NCBI GenBank assembly: GCA_021775615.1
Contig: JAJFHL010000308.1
Span: forward strand, 1 to 64,000
DNA: 64,000 nucleotides
DNA from: Hyphomicrobiales bacterium
Lineage (GTDB): Bacteria > Pseudomonadota > Alphaproteobacteria > Rhizobiales > JAJFHB01
Reading direction: 5' to 3'
The notes under the pieces were generated by a model that had not been told where the DNA came from, made no database searches, and saw nothing but the letters and a program-made list of their open reading frames with translations. The translations under genes and the position numbers were made by a program. Positions 41,498-52,078 of the stretch are shown piece after piece (the stretch's first letter is position 1; each line of letters begins with the position of its first letter).

Positions 41498-42340
41498 TTA
41501 TGACGTCATCTGATAGACGTGCAGGTCGCGTTGCGGATAGGGGATCGAGATTTTCGCCTTGTCGAACGTTTCCTTGGCGCTGCGCGTCAAATCCCAGCTC
41601 AGTGACCAGAAGTCCTCCGTGGTTGCCCATGCTCTCAACGCGATGGTGACCGCGCTGTCGTCGAGCGATTTGACTATGACGGCGGGTGCCGGATCGGCAA
41701 GCACCCGTTCATCGCCGAGCGCCAGGTCATGCAGGGTCTTGAGCGCCTTTTCGATGTCGTCCTCATAGCCGATGCCGATGACCAGTTCGAGGCGGCGCGT
41801 CGGATGGCGCGAGTAATTTGTGATGACGCTGCTCCACAGCTGGCTGTTCGGGGCGCAGACGAACACGCCGTCCGAGGTCTTGAGCTGGGTGACGAACAGA
41901 CCGATTTCATCCACCGTCCCGCTGATACCGCCCGCATCGATGTAGTCGCCGACACTGAACGGCCGAAGCACCAGAACCATGATGCCGGCGGCAATATTCG
42001 CGAGCGTGCCCTGCAGCGCCAGCCCGATGGCAAGACCGGCCGCGCCAAGGGCCGCGAGCATGCTGGTCGTTTGCACACCGAATTGCGCCAGCACCGTCAC
42101 CAGCACAAGAATCTGGACGATGTATTTGACGACCTTGGCAATGAACAGGGTCAGCGTCTTGTCGAAGCGGTCAACCCGGCTCAGCGCATTGCGGACCCAT
42201 CGCTGAATCAGGCCCGCCAGAATGAGGCCGACAACCAGCACAGCCAGCGCCGAGCCGATATTGACTGTATACTGGACGCCGAGCTCGGCCAGCTGCGTGG
42301 CCATTTCGGCATATTTTGGATCAAGCAGCTCCGTATCCAT
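41498..42340 (-). CDS. MscS-type mechanosensitive channel
   Basis: ALGAAGLAIGLALQGTLANIAAGIMVLVLRPFSVGDYIDAGGISGTVDEI. Confidence 0.94.
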   Translation of the reverse strand: MDTELLDPKYAEMATQLAELGVQYTVNIGSALAVLVVGLILAGLIQRWVRNALSRVDRFDKTLTLFIAKVVKYIVQILVLVTVLAQFGVQTTSMLAALGAAGLAIGLALQGTLANIAAGIMVLVLRPFSVGDYIDAGGISGTVDEIGLFVTQLKTSDGVFVCAPNSQLWSSVITNYSRHPTRRLELVIGIGYEDDIEKALKTLHDLALGDERVLADPAPAVIVKSLDDSAVTIALRAWATTEDFWSLSWDLTRSAKETFDKAKISIPYPQRDLHVYQMTS

Positions 42341-42423
42341 CAGCCATTCTCCTCCCGATCAAAGCAAATCGGTTTGGACAATAGGCTGATTCGGCCGGCG
42401 CTTAGAACGCCGCGGAACCGCCT

Positions 42424-42675
42424 CTAAACAGGTTGCGCGTTGGTGGGATTTTCGGCCGGATGGTTGCGCCGTGCGGTCATCTCGCCATGCAGCTGGATGA
42501 TCGTGTCGCTCGCGGTGCGTTCGCACAGGAACGGCAGAATGGCATGGACAAAGGCAGCGCCGGCTGCCTTGGACAGGAGAAAGCCATAACGCGACGCCAC
42601 GCCGAAGTGCTCCCAGTAGCTCTCGCCGACAGTGGCGGGGTGGTCCTCGAAGGCACGGACGATGGCTCTGATCAT
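42424..42675 (-). CDS. DUF6356-like small protein
   Basis: EHPATVGESYWEHFGVASRYGFLLSKAAGAAFVHAILPFLCERTAS pattern. Confidence 0.7.
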   Translation of the reverse strand: MIRAIVRAFEDHPATVGESYWEHFGVASRYGFLLSKAAGAAFVHAILPFLCERTASDTIIQLHGEMTARRNHPAENPTNAQPV

Positions 42676-42804
42676 GGTGGTCTCCTGTTCTGCGCGTTTC
42701 CGATATACATATATCCTTTCTCGTGGCGAATTTTGTCCTTCATTCGCAATTCAATTGCGGATATCATGGGAATTTATCCCACTGAAGATGCAGACAGCGG
42801 CGAA

Positions 42805-43263
42805 ATGGACCAGACAGACAAGAGAATACTGAAACTGCTGCAGGCCGATTGCGACCTGAGCCTCAACGAAATCTCCGAGCGGGTGAACTTGTCGCGCAAT
42901 GCCTGCTGGAACCGGGTGCGCCAGCTTGAGGGGCAAGGCGTGATCAGGCGCCGGGTCGCGCTGCTCGACCGCGAGCAACTGAACCTTGATTTGACGGTGT
43001 TCATTGCGGTCCGCACCGACCAGCACGACGCGGCCTGGCTCGAAACCTTCCGCGCAGCGGTTCGGGACCTGCCCGAAATCCTCGCGATCTACCGCACCAC
43101 GGGCGAGACCGACTACATGATGCAGGCGGTCGTCCCCAACATGAAGGCCTATGACGCGCTCTACCAGCGCCTCATCGAAAAGGTCCAGTTGAGCGACGTC
43201 AGCTCAAGCTTCGTCATGGAAGAAATCAAGCAGACCACCGAGCTGCCGCTCGGCTATGTCTGA
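42805..43263 (+). CDS. Lrp/AsnC family transcriptional regulator
   Basis: MDQTDKRILKLLQADCDLSLNEISERVNLSRNACWNRVRQLEGQGVIRRRVALLD (possible upstream start at 42766). Confidence 0.93.
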   Translation: MDQTDKRILKLLQADCDLSLNEISERVNLSRNACWNRVRQLEGQGVIRRRVALLDREQLNLDLTVFIAVRTDQHDAAWLETFRAAVRDLPEILAIYRTTGETDYMMQAVVPNMKAYDALYQRLIEKVQLSDVSSSFVMEEIKQTTELPLGYV

Positions 43264-43275
43264 GGAACAGTCAGG

Positions 43276-43968
43276 TTAGCACGGCGCCCAGGCGAGACCA
43301 CCGGGCAGCGTGCAGCCGGCATAGTCAACATGCAGCACTCGTCGGTGCGTCGGTGTCTTGGCCGGTCCCGAGCGATGCACCGTTAGCCCACGCATTGCAA
43401 CTACGTCGCCCGAATGCGCGAGACAGGGCGAACACTCCATGTCACTGATTGACATTCGTATTTCGCTTTTTGAGAGGCGTCCGCGCCGGAAGGATCCTCT
43501 GGCCACTTCAAGCGGTCCGTTGTCGAGGCCGCATTCATCGAGATGCAATCGCAACGCAACCATTTGCCCGAGGATTTCGGCCGGCGCCTCGACGTGATGC
43601 ACGCCGTGTTTCACCGTCCAGTTTCTGAAGCCGGAGACCTCGGCACGTTTGGCAACAGCGATGGCCCGATCCTGGTGCCAGGACAGGCCCCAGTTGCGCG
43701 CCGCGCTCTTGTCGAACGCAATCATCCTGACGGCCCATGCCGCCTTGCCAAGAAGGCCCGACGCGATCGACGTCAAAAGTCCATCTTTCGCAATCAAAGG
43801 AAGAATGTCGGAGGGAACGTCGTTGATCCGCGCGCCGCCGCGTGCATTGACAAGATCCGATGCAGTGTCCGCCAAGGAAGCACAAACACGCCCGTCAACC
43901 GCGCCGGGCAACATACAGACGCCATCGCGCTCAAAGTCGAAAGAACACAGATACGAACCCGCTGGCAT
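43276..43968 (-). CDS. phytanoyl-CoA dioxygenase family protein
   Basis: WGLSWHQDRAIAV, LHLDECGLDNGPLEVARGS, TVHRSGPAKTPTHRRVLHVDY. Confidence 0.85.
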   Translation of the reverse strand: MPAGSYLCSFDFERDGVCMLPGAVDGRVCASLADTASDLVNARGGARINDVPSDILPLIAKDGLLTSIASGLLGKAAWAVRMIAFDKSAARNWGLSWHQDRAIAVAKRAEVSGFRNWTVKHGVHHVEAPAEILGQMVALRLHLDECGLDNGPLEVARGSFRRGRLSKSEIRMSISDMECSPCLAHSGDVVAMRGLTVHRSGPAKTPTHRRVLHVDYAGCTLPGGLAWAPC

Positions 43969-43975
43969 GCACTCT

Positions 43976-44884
43976 TTATAGACCGCCGGCGCCGCCCAGG
44001 TGGATGAAATTCACTTCCGGCGGACAGCCGAGGCGGAACGGTATCAGGCTGGTGCCGATGCCGTTCGAGACATAGAGATGACGGTCGCGCTCGACCACAT
44101 GGCCGGAAGTCCATTTCAACGGCGCCTTGCTCGAATTGGTCAGCGCACCGATACGAGGCAGCCTGATCTGGCCGCCATGGGTATGGCCCGCAACGGTGAG
44201 ATAGGGACCGGACGGCACGTGGGTGAAACTTGCCGGATCGTGCGCCATGATGATGCCGGGCATGTCGGGATTGCTGCCGGCCAGAAGGTTCGACAGCATC
44301 TGCGGACCGCGGCTTGTATCGGCGAGGCCGAACAGCGTGAAATCGCCCTTGTGCGTCGAGATCCGGTGCGCCCTGTTCTCCAGCACATTGATGCGCGCCG
44401 CGTCGAAGGCGCCGACAATGCGCTCACGGCCGTAATCGTAATCATGATTGCCAAGCACGGCATGGGTGCCGAGCGGCGCCTGCAGGCCTTCCAGGATTGC
44501 CGCGATGACCGACGGCGGGATCCGGCCGCCGCCGAACGGCTGCATGTTGACATAGTCGCCAAGCAGCAGCACCAGATCGGGACGGCGCCCGTTGACCGTC
44601 TGGACAATCTTGACCAGCCGGTCCGCGTCGTCCGTGTGGCTGCCCAGATGCAGATCCGCCAGAACGGCGATGTGCAGGTTTTCCGGACGTTCGTCCCAGC
44701 CCGGAGGCGCCAGCGACACGGTCTTCCACGAGATCGGCGCGGCCTTGGCGAGCTGCGCCCATGCCCCCTTCAGTCCATAGGCATCGGTGAACGGAACGGC
44801 GGGCATCAATGCCCGTTTGAGCCAGCCAGGCGAAAAGCTGATTGGCGGCTTCGGGAGGTGTTCGGCCCGCGCCGCCGGGTTCAT
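43976..44884 (-). CDS. metallophosphoesterase (YaeI-like)
   Basis: IAVLADLHLGSH, GDYV, GNHDYDYG, GHTHGGQIRLP. Confidence 0.92.
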   Translation of the reverse strand: MNPAARAEHLPKPPISFSPGWLKRALMPAVPFTDAYGLKGAWAQLAKAAPISWKTVSLAPPGWDERPENLHIAVLADLHLGSHTDDADRLVKIVQTVNGRRPDLVLLLGDYVNMQPFGGGRIPPSVIAAILEGLQAPLGTHAVLGNHDYDYGRERIVGAFDAARINVLENRAHRISTHKGDFTLFGLADTSRGPQMLSNLLAGSNPDMPGIIMAHDPASFTHVPSGPYLTVAGHTHGGQIRLPRIGALTNSSKAPLKWTSGHVVERDRHLYVSNGIGTSLIPFRLGCPPEVNFIHLGGAGGL

Positions 44885-45155
44885 GGATGTCAGCTTCACG
44901 ATAGTTCTCCCACTTCGAAAATCACGAGCCGCACTCAATTCACCCTCAAGAGACAGGTTTTTTTAGGCGTCAGTTCGGCCATAACGTGGCAGCCGCCGGG
45001 CGGTTTGATGATGGCAAACGTCGTGCCATTTGCCAAAAAGTCTAGGATATCTGGGTAAACGTATCGTTTGCGCCGGGCGCTGACACGCACAAGCGTTGCC
45101 TTAATTCAGGCTAAAACCTCTCATTTGGGAGCGGGCCGGGGCCGGAGTCTGCGGC

Positions 45156-46556
45156 TTAAAGCGCCTTGATGATGTCTTCGACCATCTTCTTGGCGTCCGA
45201 GAAAAGCATCATCGTGTTGTCGCGGAAGAACAGTTCGTTCTCGACGCCGGCATAGCCTGATCCCATGCCGCGCTTGACGAACAGGACCGACGTTGCCCGT
45301 TCCACATCGAGGATGGGCATGCCGAAGATCGGGCTTTGCGGATCGGTCTTGGCGGCCGGATTGGTCACGTCGTTTGCACCGATCACGAAGGCCACGTCGG
45401 TCTGAGGAAATTCCGAATTGATGTCTTCCAGTTCGAAGACCTCGTCATAGGGCACGTTGGCCTCGGCGAGCAGCACGTTCATGTGGCCCGGCATGCGCCC
45501 CGCCACCGGGTGGATCGCGTAGGAGACCTTGACGCCTTCCTTCTTGAGCTCGTCCACCATTTCGCGCAGGGCATGCTGCGCCTGGGCAACCGCCATGCCG
45601 TAGCCCGGCACGATGATGACCGACCCCGCGTTCTTCATGATGAAGGCGGCATCGTCGGCGCTGCCCTGCTTCACCGGCCGGGTCTCGATCGCGCCGGCGG
45701 GGCCTGCCACCTCGCCGCCGAAGCCGCCGAGAATGACCGAGAAGAACGAGCGGTTCATCGCCTTGCACATGATGTAGGAGAGAATCGCGCCCGACGATCC
45801 GACGAGTGCGCCGGTGATGATCAGGGCGGTGTTGCCCAACGTGAACCCGATGCCGGCCGCGGCCCAGCCCGAATAGGAGTTGAGCATGGAGACGACCACC
45901 GGCATGTCGGCGCCGCCGATGGGAATGATGATGAGGACGCCGATCACGAAAGCCAGCAGCACCAGCAGGCCGAACGCCATGTGGCTTTCACTGGTGCAGA
46001 ACCAGAAGATCAGGGCGACGAGGCCAAGGCCAAGCAGCAGATTGACGAAATGCTGGCCCGGGAACACCACGGGGGCGCCGGACACCAGGCCCTGCAGCTT
46101 GGTAAAGGCGACCACCGAGCCGGTGAACGTGATGGCGCCGATCGCCGCGCCCAGGGCCATCTCCACAAGGCTCGCCACATGGATCGAGCCGACCGAACCG
46201 AGATCGAAGGCACCCGGCGCCAGCAGGGCCGCTGCGGCAACCAGCACCGCCGCCATGCCGACCAGACTGTGAAAGGCCGCCACAAGCTGCGGCATTGCGG
46301 TCATCGGGATGCGCCGGGCGATGACGGCACCGGCAACGCCGCCAATGGCAATTCCTGCAATCACCAGCACCCACGTGCCGGTCGACACCGGCTGTTGCAC
46401 CAGCAACGTGGTGACAACGGCAATCACCATGCCCAGGATGCCGAGCGTGTTGCCGCGGCGCGAGCTCTCCGGCGACGACAGCCCGCGAAGCGCCATGATG
46501 AACAGCACCCCGGAAAGCAGATACAAAAGAGCGGCGACGTTGGCGGAAATTGTCAC
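45156..46556 (-). CDS. pntB: NAD(P)(+) transhydrogenase subunit beta
   Basis: GSVIIVPGYGMAVAQAQHALREM...IHPVAGRMPGHMNVLLAEANVPYD...ANDVTNPAA. Confidence 0.96.
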   Translation of the reverse strand: MTISANVAALLYLLSGVLFIMALRGLSSPESSRRGNTLGILGMVIAVVTTLLVQQPVSTGTWVLVIAGIAIGGVAGAVIARRIPMTAMPQLVAAFHSLVGMAAVLVAAAALLAPGAFDLGSVGSIHVASLVEMALGAAIGAITFTGSVVAFTKLQGLVSGAPVVFPGQHFVNLLLGLGLVALIFWFCTSESHMAFGLLVLLAFVIGVLIIIPIGGADMPVVVSMLNSYSGWAAAGIGFTLGNTALIITGALVGSSGAILSYIMCKAMNRSFFSVILGGFGGEVAGPAGAIETRPVKQGSADDAAFIMKNAGSVIIVPGYGMAVAQAQHALREMVDELKKEGVKVSYAIHPVAGRMPGHMNVLLAEANVPYDEVFELEDINSEFPQTDVAFVIGANDVTNPAAKTDPQSPIFGMPILDVERATSVLFVKRGMGSGYAGVENELFFRDNTMMLFSDAKKMVEDIIKAL

Positions 46557-46561
46557 GGCGC

Positions 46562-47005
46562 TCAGCCCTTTTTCTTATACATGGCGAGCATGCGCTGGGT
46601 GACCAGGAACCCGCCGAATATGTTCACCGATGCCAGCACCAGCGCAAAGAAGCCGAGATATTTTGCCCACGGGCTGGCGCCCTCGACAATCTCTACCCCG
46701 ACCGCAAGAAGGGCGCCGACGACGATCACCGAACTGATCGCATTGGTCACCGACATCAAGGGCGTGTGCAGGGCGGGCGTCACGCTCCAGACCACATAGT
46801 AGCCGACGAAGATCGCCAGGACGAAGATCGCAAACCTGAAGACAAACGGATCGATGCCGCCGGGAACGCCGGTGAACTGGTTCACCGCTTCCGCCGCGAC
46901 CACCGCGGCGTCGGCAAACGCCTGCGCCGCTTCCGATGCCTGCACCGCCTGCTCGGCGGCAAGTCTTGCCTGCTCGGCGGCTTCCTGAGCCGTAAGGGCA
47001 GCCAT
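46562..47005 (-). CDS. pntAB: NAD(P) transhydrogenase subunit alpha, membrane part
   Basis: [34 protein letters not shown]. Confidence 0.94.
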   Translation of the reverse strand: MAALTAQEAAEQARLAAEQAVQASEAAQAFADAAVVAAEAVNQFTGVPGGIDPFVFRFAIFVLAIFVGYYVVWSVTPALHTPLMSVTNAISSVIVVGALLAVGVEIVEGASPWAKYLGFFALVLASVNIFGGFLVTQRMLAMYKKKG

Positions 47006-47016
47006 TTACCCCTCCT

Positions 47017-48138
47017 TCACTGCAGCACGGGATGAACCATCTTACCATCACGGGTCAGAGCCGTGCCGGTAATGATTTCGTCCTCCCAGTCGATCGCAAT
47101 CTGCTTCTTGTCCTTGTCGATCATGAGTTCGACGAAGTTGAGAAGGTTCTTTGAATAGAGCTGCGAGGCATTGCCAGCCAGCCCGCCCGCAAGATTGAGA
47201 TCGCCGATGATCTTGACGCCGCGATGCACAACCGTCTTGCCCGGCTTCGAGAGCGGACAGTTGCCGCCACGCTCGACCGCCAGATCAACGATGATCGATC
47301 CCGGCTTCATGCTCTCCACCATCTCCTGGGTGACGAGCACCGGCGCCGGCCGTCCCGGTATCAGCGCGGTGCAGATGACCATGTCCTGCTTCATGATCGT
47401 CGCGGCCAGAAGTTCGGCCTGTTTGCGCTGGTAGCCTTCGCTCATTTCCTTGGCGTATCCGCCGGCCGTCTCGGCATCTTCTTCCGCCTCGACCATGACG
47501 AACTTGGCGCCCAGGCTTTCGACCTGCTCGCCGGCGGCACGCCGCACATCGGTGGCGCTGACGATGGCGCCCAGCCGGCGCGCGGTGGCGATCGCCTGCA
47601 ATCCGGCAACACCGGCGCCCATGACGAAGACCCGCGCCGGAGGCACCGTCCCCGCCGCCGTCATCATCATCGGCATGGCGCGGTTGAACGTCGCCGCCGC
47701 ATCGATCACCGCCTTGTAACCGGCCAGGTTCGATTGCGATGACAGGACGTCCATGGACTGCGCCCGGCTGATGCGCGGCATCAGTTCCATGGCAAACGCC
47801 GTGACCCCCTTGTCGGCGAACGGCTGGAATTCAGCGGCGTTGCCGTAAGGGTCCATGAGCGCCGCACACAGGGCACCCTTCTTGATCAGTTTGAGTTCTT
47901 CCGGCCCCGGCCGCGTCACCTTGAGCACGATGTCGGCGCTGCGCAGCACGGCGGTCGCGGTCTTTTCCACCGTCGCCCCGGCCGCCTTGAAGTCGGTGTC
48001 CGAAATGTCCGATCCGTCGCCGGCCCCCGACTGGACCACAACCTTGCAGCCCAGGCCGATGAATTTCTTGACGGTCTCCGGCGTTGCCGCAACCCGAGAT
48101 TCGCTGGCAGCGGCTTCCGCGGGAACTCCGATCTTCAT
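47017..48138 (-). CDS. pntAA: Re/Si-specific NAD(P)(+) transhydrogenase subunit alpha, soluble part
   Basis: MKIGVPAEAAASESRVAATPETVKKF; RVFVMGAGVAGLQAIATARRLGA. Confidence 0.96.
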   Translation of the reverse strand: MKIGVPAEAAASESRVAATPETVKKFIGLGCKVVVQSGAGDGSDISDTDFKAAGATVEKTATAVLRSADIVLKVTRPGPEELKLIKKGALCAALMDPYGNAAEFQPFADKGVTAFAMELMPRISRAQSMDVLSSQSNLAGYKAVIDAAATFNRAMPMMMTAAGTVPPARVFVMGAGVAGLQAIATARRLGAIVSATDVRRAAGEQVESLGAKFVMVEAEEDAETAGGYAKEMSEGYQRKQAELLAATIMKQDMVICTALIPGRPAPVLVTQEMVESMKPGSIIVDLAVERGGNCPLSKPGKTVVHRGVKIIGDLNLAGGLAGNASQLYSKNLLNFVELMIDKDKKQIAIDWEDEIITGTALTRDGKMVHPVLQ

Positions 48139-48156
48139 GAAATGGCCTTGCGCTGA

Positions 48157-48438
48157 CTAGAACAGCGTAACGGTGAACAGGAAGTACAGGACGAAGAGTG
48201 CCCCGCACGGGATCCAGTTGCGCCCGCCTGTCATCAGGGTAAGCGTAACAGAGCCCAAACCGATGATAAGCCCGCCAACGGCGGCCAGCACGTTCCAGCT
48301 CTGTGCAAAGCCCACCGCAAGCAACGCAACGAGAATAAAACCGCAGGCGAGAAGCGTCGCCACGGTGAGCTTGATGAACAGCTCATAATCCTGCTTGTGC
48401 GGTCCAATTTCGTGAACCACCGGAGTGTCGTCAGCCAT
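48157..48438 (-). CDS. aa3-type cytochrome c oxidase subunit IV-like protein
   Basis: Small protein with MADDTPVVHEIGPHKQDYELFIKLTVATLLACGFILVALL; conserved location before pntA. Confidence 0.75.
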   Translation of the reverse strand: MADDTPVVHEIGPHKQDYELFIKLTVATLLACGFILVALLAVGFAQSWNVLAAVGGLIIGLGSVTLTLMTGGRNWIPCGALFVLYFLFTVTLF

Positions 48439-48578
48439 CGCTAATTTCCCCTAACCGCATGTCCAATTCGCCTGAGAAATATAGCAAACCGTTTCAGCGG
48501 ACAAGCGCCAGCATCCGCGACATGTTGCTACCGGGGTTTCGCGAAATCCATCGAGCATCCCAAATGCGGAACGGACCT

Positions 48579-49970
48579 TCAGGAAATGCGGTCCGGCAGC
48601 GGCACGCCGGCGGCGCCAAGCGCGGCGGCCTGGCGCGCCCGCACCGCCTCCAGGTCGAATTCCTCGATGGTCTCGTTGAACAGCTGGTAGAAATTCAGTT
48701 CGGCGCGCAGACGGATGAACACGCCGCCAAGGCCGATCGCGGCACGGTCCATGAAGACGAATTCGCGCGGCACCCGGACCGGCCCCTTCTCTTTGAGCGC
48801 CTGATGCACCATGAAGGCCTGCTTGCGGCCGTATTCGGCCGCGCTCACGCCATCCGCCAGCGCCCGCACCCGGTCCTCCAGCAAGGGCCCGTAAATGAAC
48901 TGGGCCCAGATGTTCAGGATATCGATCAGCTCGTTGGTCAGATCACGGAAGCCCCAGGTCTCGTAGGCCGCCACGGTCCGGTCGCGGTCGTCGGTGCGGA
49001 TGCCGTGATAGAGGTCGACCACACCGCCGACAAACTCCGCCGGAAACGTCCGGATACAGCCGAAATCCAGAAGGTTGAGGCCCGAAGGCGCACCATCCGC
49101 ATCGCTGTGGACCGAGTAGTTTCCCAGGTGCGGATCGCCATGGATGACGCCAAAGCGGTTGAACGGCATCCACCAGGCCTGAAACATCGAGCGGGCCAGC
49201 AGGTTGCGCCCTTCAAGCCCGTGCCCGGTGAAATCCAGCATCGGCCGCCCTTCGAGCCAGGTCATGGTCAAAAGCCGGTTCGTCGAGAGGTCCGGCACCA
49301 CCTTGGGAACATCGATCTCCGGAATGTCCGAGAGCAGTTCGCTGTAAAGCGCCATGTGGCGCCCTTCCAGCCCGTAATCCAGTTCCTCGCGCAGGCGCGC
49401 GCCGATTTCGGTGGCGATCTCGCTCGGATCGATTGCCGGGTTCATCCGCTTGTAAATGGCGAATATCAGCTTCAGCTGGCTGAGGTCGGCCTCCACCGCG
49501 GACTGCATCTCGGGATATTGCAGCTTGCAGGCAAGATCGACGCCGTCGTGGGTCGTCGCGCGGTGCACCTGGCCAAGCGATGCCGCCGCGGCCGCTTCAT
49601 GCTCGAACGTGGCAAATCTCGACTGCCAGTCGGGTCCCAGCTCGGCGGCCATGCGGCGGCGCACGAAGGGCCAGCCCATGGCCGGCGCCTGCGACTGCAG
49701 CTGCGCCAGTTCCTCGGCGTACTCGGGCGGCAGGGCGTCGGGGATCGTTGCCATCAGTTGGGCAACCTTCATCAGCGGCCCCTTGAGGCCGCCGAGCGCG
49801 AGGCGCAACTCGGATGCACCCTTGCCCTGTTCGCGCTCAAGGCCGAACAGGCGGCTGCCGGCGAACTTTGCCGCGACCGAGCCGACCCCGGTGCTCACCT
49901 TCGCATAGCGTTTGATCCGGCCGGACAGCCGGTTCGCCTCACGGTCCTGTTTGTCTGTCCCCTCGGCCAC
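48579..49970 (-). CDS. AarF/ABC1/UbiB kinase family protein
   Basis: AAAASLGQVHRATTHDGVDLACKLQYP; VIHGDPHLGNY; LLDFGCIR. Confidence 0.93.
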   Translation of the reverse strand: MAEGTDKQDREANRLSGRIKRYAKVSTGVGSVAAKFAGSRLFGLEREQGKGASELRLALGGLKGPLMKVAQLMATIPDALPPEYAEELAQLQSQAPAMGWPFVRRRMAAELGPDWQSRFATFEHEAAAAASLGQVHRATTHDGVDLACKLQYPEMQSAVEADLSQLKLIFAIYKRMNPAIDPSEIATEIGARLREELDYGLEGRHMALYSELLSDIPEIDVPKVVPDLSTNRLLTMTWLEGRPMLDFTGHGLEGRNLLARSMFQAWWMPFNRFGVIHGDPHLGNYSVHSDADGAPSGLNLLDFGCIRTFPAEFVGGVVDLYHGIRTDDRDRTVAAYETWGFRDLTNELIDILNIWAQFIYGPLLEDRVRALADGVSAAEYGRKQAFMVHQALKEKGPVRVPREFVFMDRAAIGLGGVFIRLRAELNFYQLFNETIEEFDLEAVRARQAAALGAAGVPLPDRIS

Positions 49971-49974
49971 GGCG

Positions 49975-51828
49975 TTACAGGGTTTCGAGTTCGTCGATCA
50001 TCCGCGAAATCACGCTGAGCCCCAGATTCCAGAAGTCCGGATCAGCAGCGTCGAGACCGAACGGCGCCAGAAGTTCCGAGTGATGCCTCGATCCGCCGGC
50101 CGACAGGAGGTCGAAATACTTCTCCACGAACCCTTCGTCCGCGCGCTCGTAAACCGCGAACAGCGAGTTGACCAGGCAATCGCCGAACGCATAGGCGTAG
50201 ACGTAAAACGGCGAATGGATGAAGTGCGGAATATAGGCCCAGAAAGTCTCGTAGCCCTCGTTCATGGCGATCGCCGGCCCGAGGCTTTCGGCCTGGACGC
50301 CGAGCCAGATCTCGCCCAGTTGCTCCGATGTCAGCTCGCCATTGCGGCGCTCGGTGTGGACCCGGCGCTCGAACGTGTAGAACGCCATCTGGCGCACCAC
50401 CGTATTGAGCATGTCCTCCACTTTCGCCGCCATCAGCATCTTGCGCGACTGCTCGTTGTCGGTCTGGCTGAGGAGTGAGCGGAACGTCAGCATCTCGCCG
50501 AACACACTCGCCGTTTCCGCCAGGGTCAAAGGTGTCTGCGACAGCAAGAGCCCCTGCGGCGCCGCCAGAATCTGGTGCACCCCGTGGCCCAGTTCATGGG
50601 CCAGCGTCATGACATCGCGGGTTTTGCCCTGGTAGTTGACCAGCACATAAGGGTGCGCGCTCGGCACCGTCGGGTGGGCGAACGCCCCTGGAGACTTGCC
50701 CGGACGCACCGGCGCATCGATCCAGCCATTGTCGAAAAACCGGGACGCATGGTCCGCCATCTGCGGCGCGAAGCCGGCATAGGCATCAAGCACCGTGCGC
50801 CGTGCCTCATCCCAGGGCACGGTTCTGGTGTCCTCGTCGGGGAGCGGCGCATTGCGGTCCCAGTGGTTCAATTGGTCGAGACCCAGCCATTTGGCCTTGA
50901 GCGCGTAATAGCGATGCGACAGTTTCGGATAGGCGTTCTGCACCGCCTGCTCAAGCGCGTCCACCACCGGACGCTCGACCCGGTTCGCCAGATGTCTGGA
51001 ATCGGCGATATCTTCAAAGCCGCGCCAGCGGTCGGAGATTTCCTTGTCCTTGGCCAGCGTATTGGTGATCTGCGTGAACAGCCGGATATTGGCGTTGAAC
51101 GTGACGGAAAGCGCATCCGCGGCCGCCTTGCGCTGCTCAGGTTCAGGTTCCAGCATCAGGCTCAACGTCGGTGCGATGGTGAGCTCCTCGCCGTCGACAT
51201 GGAACCGCAATGCGCTCACCGTCTCGTCGAACAGGCGGTTCCAGGCGCCCCGCCCGGTAACGTCCTTTTCGTGGAACAGCTGCTCCACCCGGTCCTCGAG
51301 CTGGTGCGGCCTCTCCTTGCGCAGATCGGCCAGCCAGGGCGCGTAGTAGGCAAGCTCCGGCACGCCGAGAGCATCATCGAGCGCGGCATCGTCAAGCCGG
51401 TTGATTTCCAGTTCGAAGAACAGCAGCTGCGTCGTGATGGCGGTCAGTTTTTCCTGGATGTCGCCATAGAATTTCGAGCATTCGGGATCGGACGTGTCGC
51501 CGGCATAGAGCAGGCCCGCGTAGGAATACAGGCGGCCGAGCGTATCCTGCAGTGCCTCGTAGCGTGCGATCGCCTTTGCCAGGGCGCCGCCACCCTGCCC
51601 TGCAACAAGGTCCGGCAGCTTGCCCTGGTAGTCCCCCGCGAATGCCGCGGCGTCCTTGTCGGCGCGCTCCAGATCGCCATTGACCTCGGGACTGTCGATG
51701 GCGGGATAGAGGTCGTTGAGGTTCCAGTTCGGCAATTCACCAAGATCTTTGTCACGCGATCCCGCTTCAGCCGCGGAGCGCACCGCGTGCTGCTGCCGCG
51801 TGATCTCCGGTTTTGACAGTTCTTTCAT
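49975..51828 (-). CDS. pepF: M3 family oligoendopeptidase
   Basis: TLAHELGHGVHQIL zinc motif; full-length. Confidence 0.94.
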   Translation of the reverse strand: MKELSKPEITRQQHAVRSAAEAGSRDKDLGELPNWNLNDLYPAIDSPEVNGDLERADKDAAAFAGDYQGKLPDLVAGQGGGALAKAIARYEALQDTLGRLYSYAGLLYAGDTSDPECSKFYGDIQEKLTAITTQLLFFELEINRLDDAALDDALGVPELAYYAPWLADLRKERPHQLEDRVEQLFHEKDVTGRGAWNRLFDETVSALRFHVDGEELTIAPTLSLMLEPEPEQRKAAADALSVTFNANIRLFTQITNTLAKDKEISDRWRGFEDIADSRHLANRVERPVVDALEQAVQNAYPKLSHRYYALKAKWLGLDQLNHWDRNAPLPDEDTRTVPWDEARRTVLDAYAGFAPQMADHASRFFDNGWIDAPVRPGKSPGAFAHPTVPSAHPYVLVNYQGKTRDVMTLAHELGHGVHQILAAPQGLLLSQTPLTLAETASVFGEMLTFRSLLSQTDNEQSRKMLMAAKVEDMLNTVVRQMAFYTFERRVHTERRNGELTSEQLGEIWLGVQAESLGPAIAMNEGYETFWAYIPHFIHSPFYVYAYAFGDCLVNSLFAVYERADEGFVEKYFDLLSAGGSRHHSELLAPFGLDAADPDFWNLGLSVISRMIDELETL

Positions 51829-52078
51829 AGATTCAATCCGTAATGGGCGCTCACCCCGCCTATATCGAGACGCGCCGCGGAATTCTCAAGCCGTCCGGCG
51901 GCTAACCACTTCTCAACCATAATGTCGTGAGTGTTCAGCTTTGCGACAGCTTTAAGCCAGTCTTTACGGTTCTGGGTCAAAATGAGCCACCTTAAAGTTG
52001 ACGATGCGACATTGATCCGCGCCGACCGGCTTCGGCTTGGCGTCTGTCCTGGTGAGTTGTTTTTGAGAGAGTATCTTT

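Noticed and set aside
45336-46799. 487-aa plus-strand ORF antisense to pntB
   Set aside because: Antisense shadow; His/Asp/Arg-rich composition, no motif.
48459-50018. 519-aa plus-strand ORF antisense to AarF-family gene
   Set aside because: Antisense shadow of a conserved kinase-fold gene.
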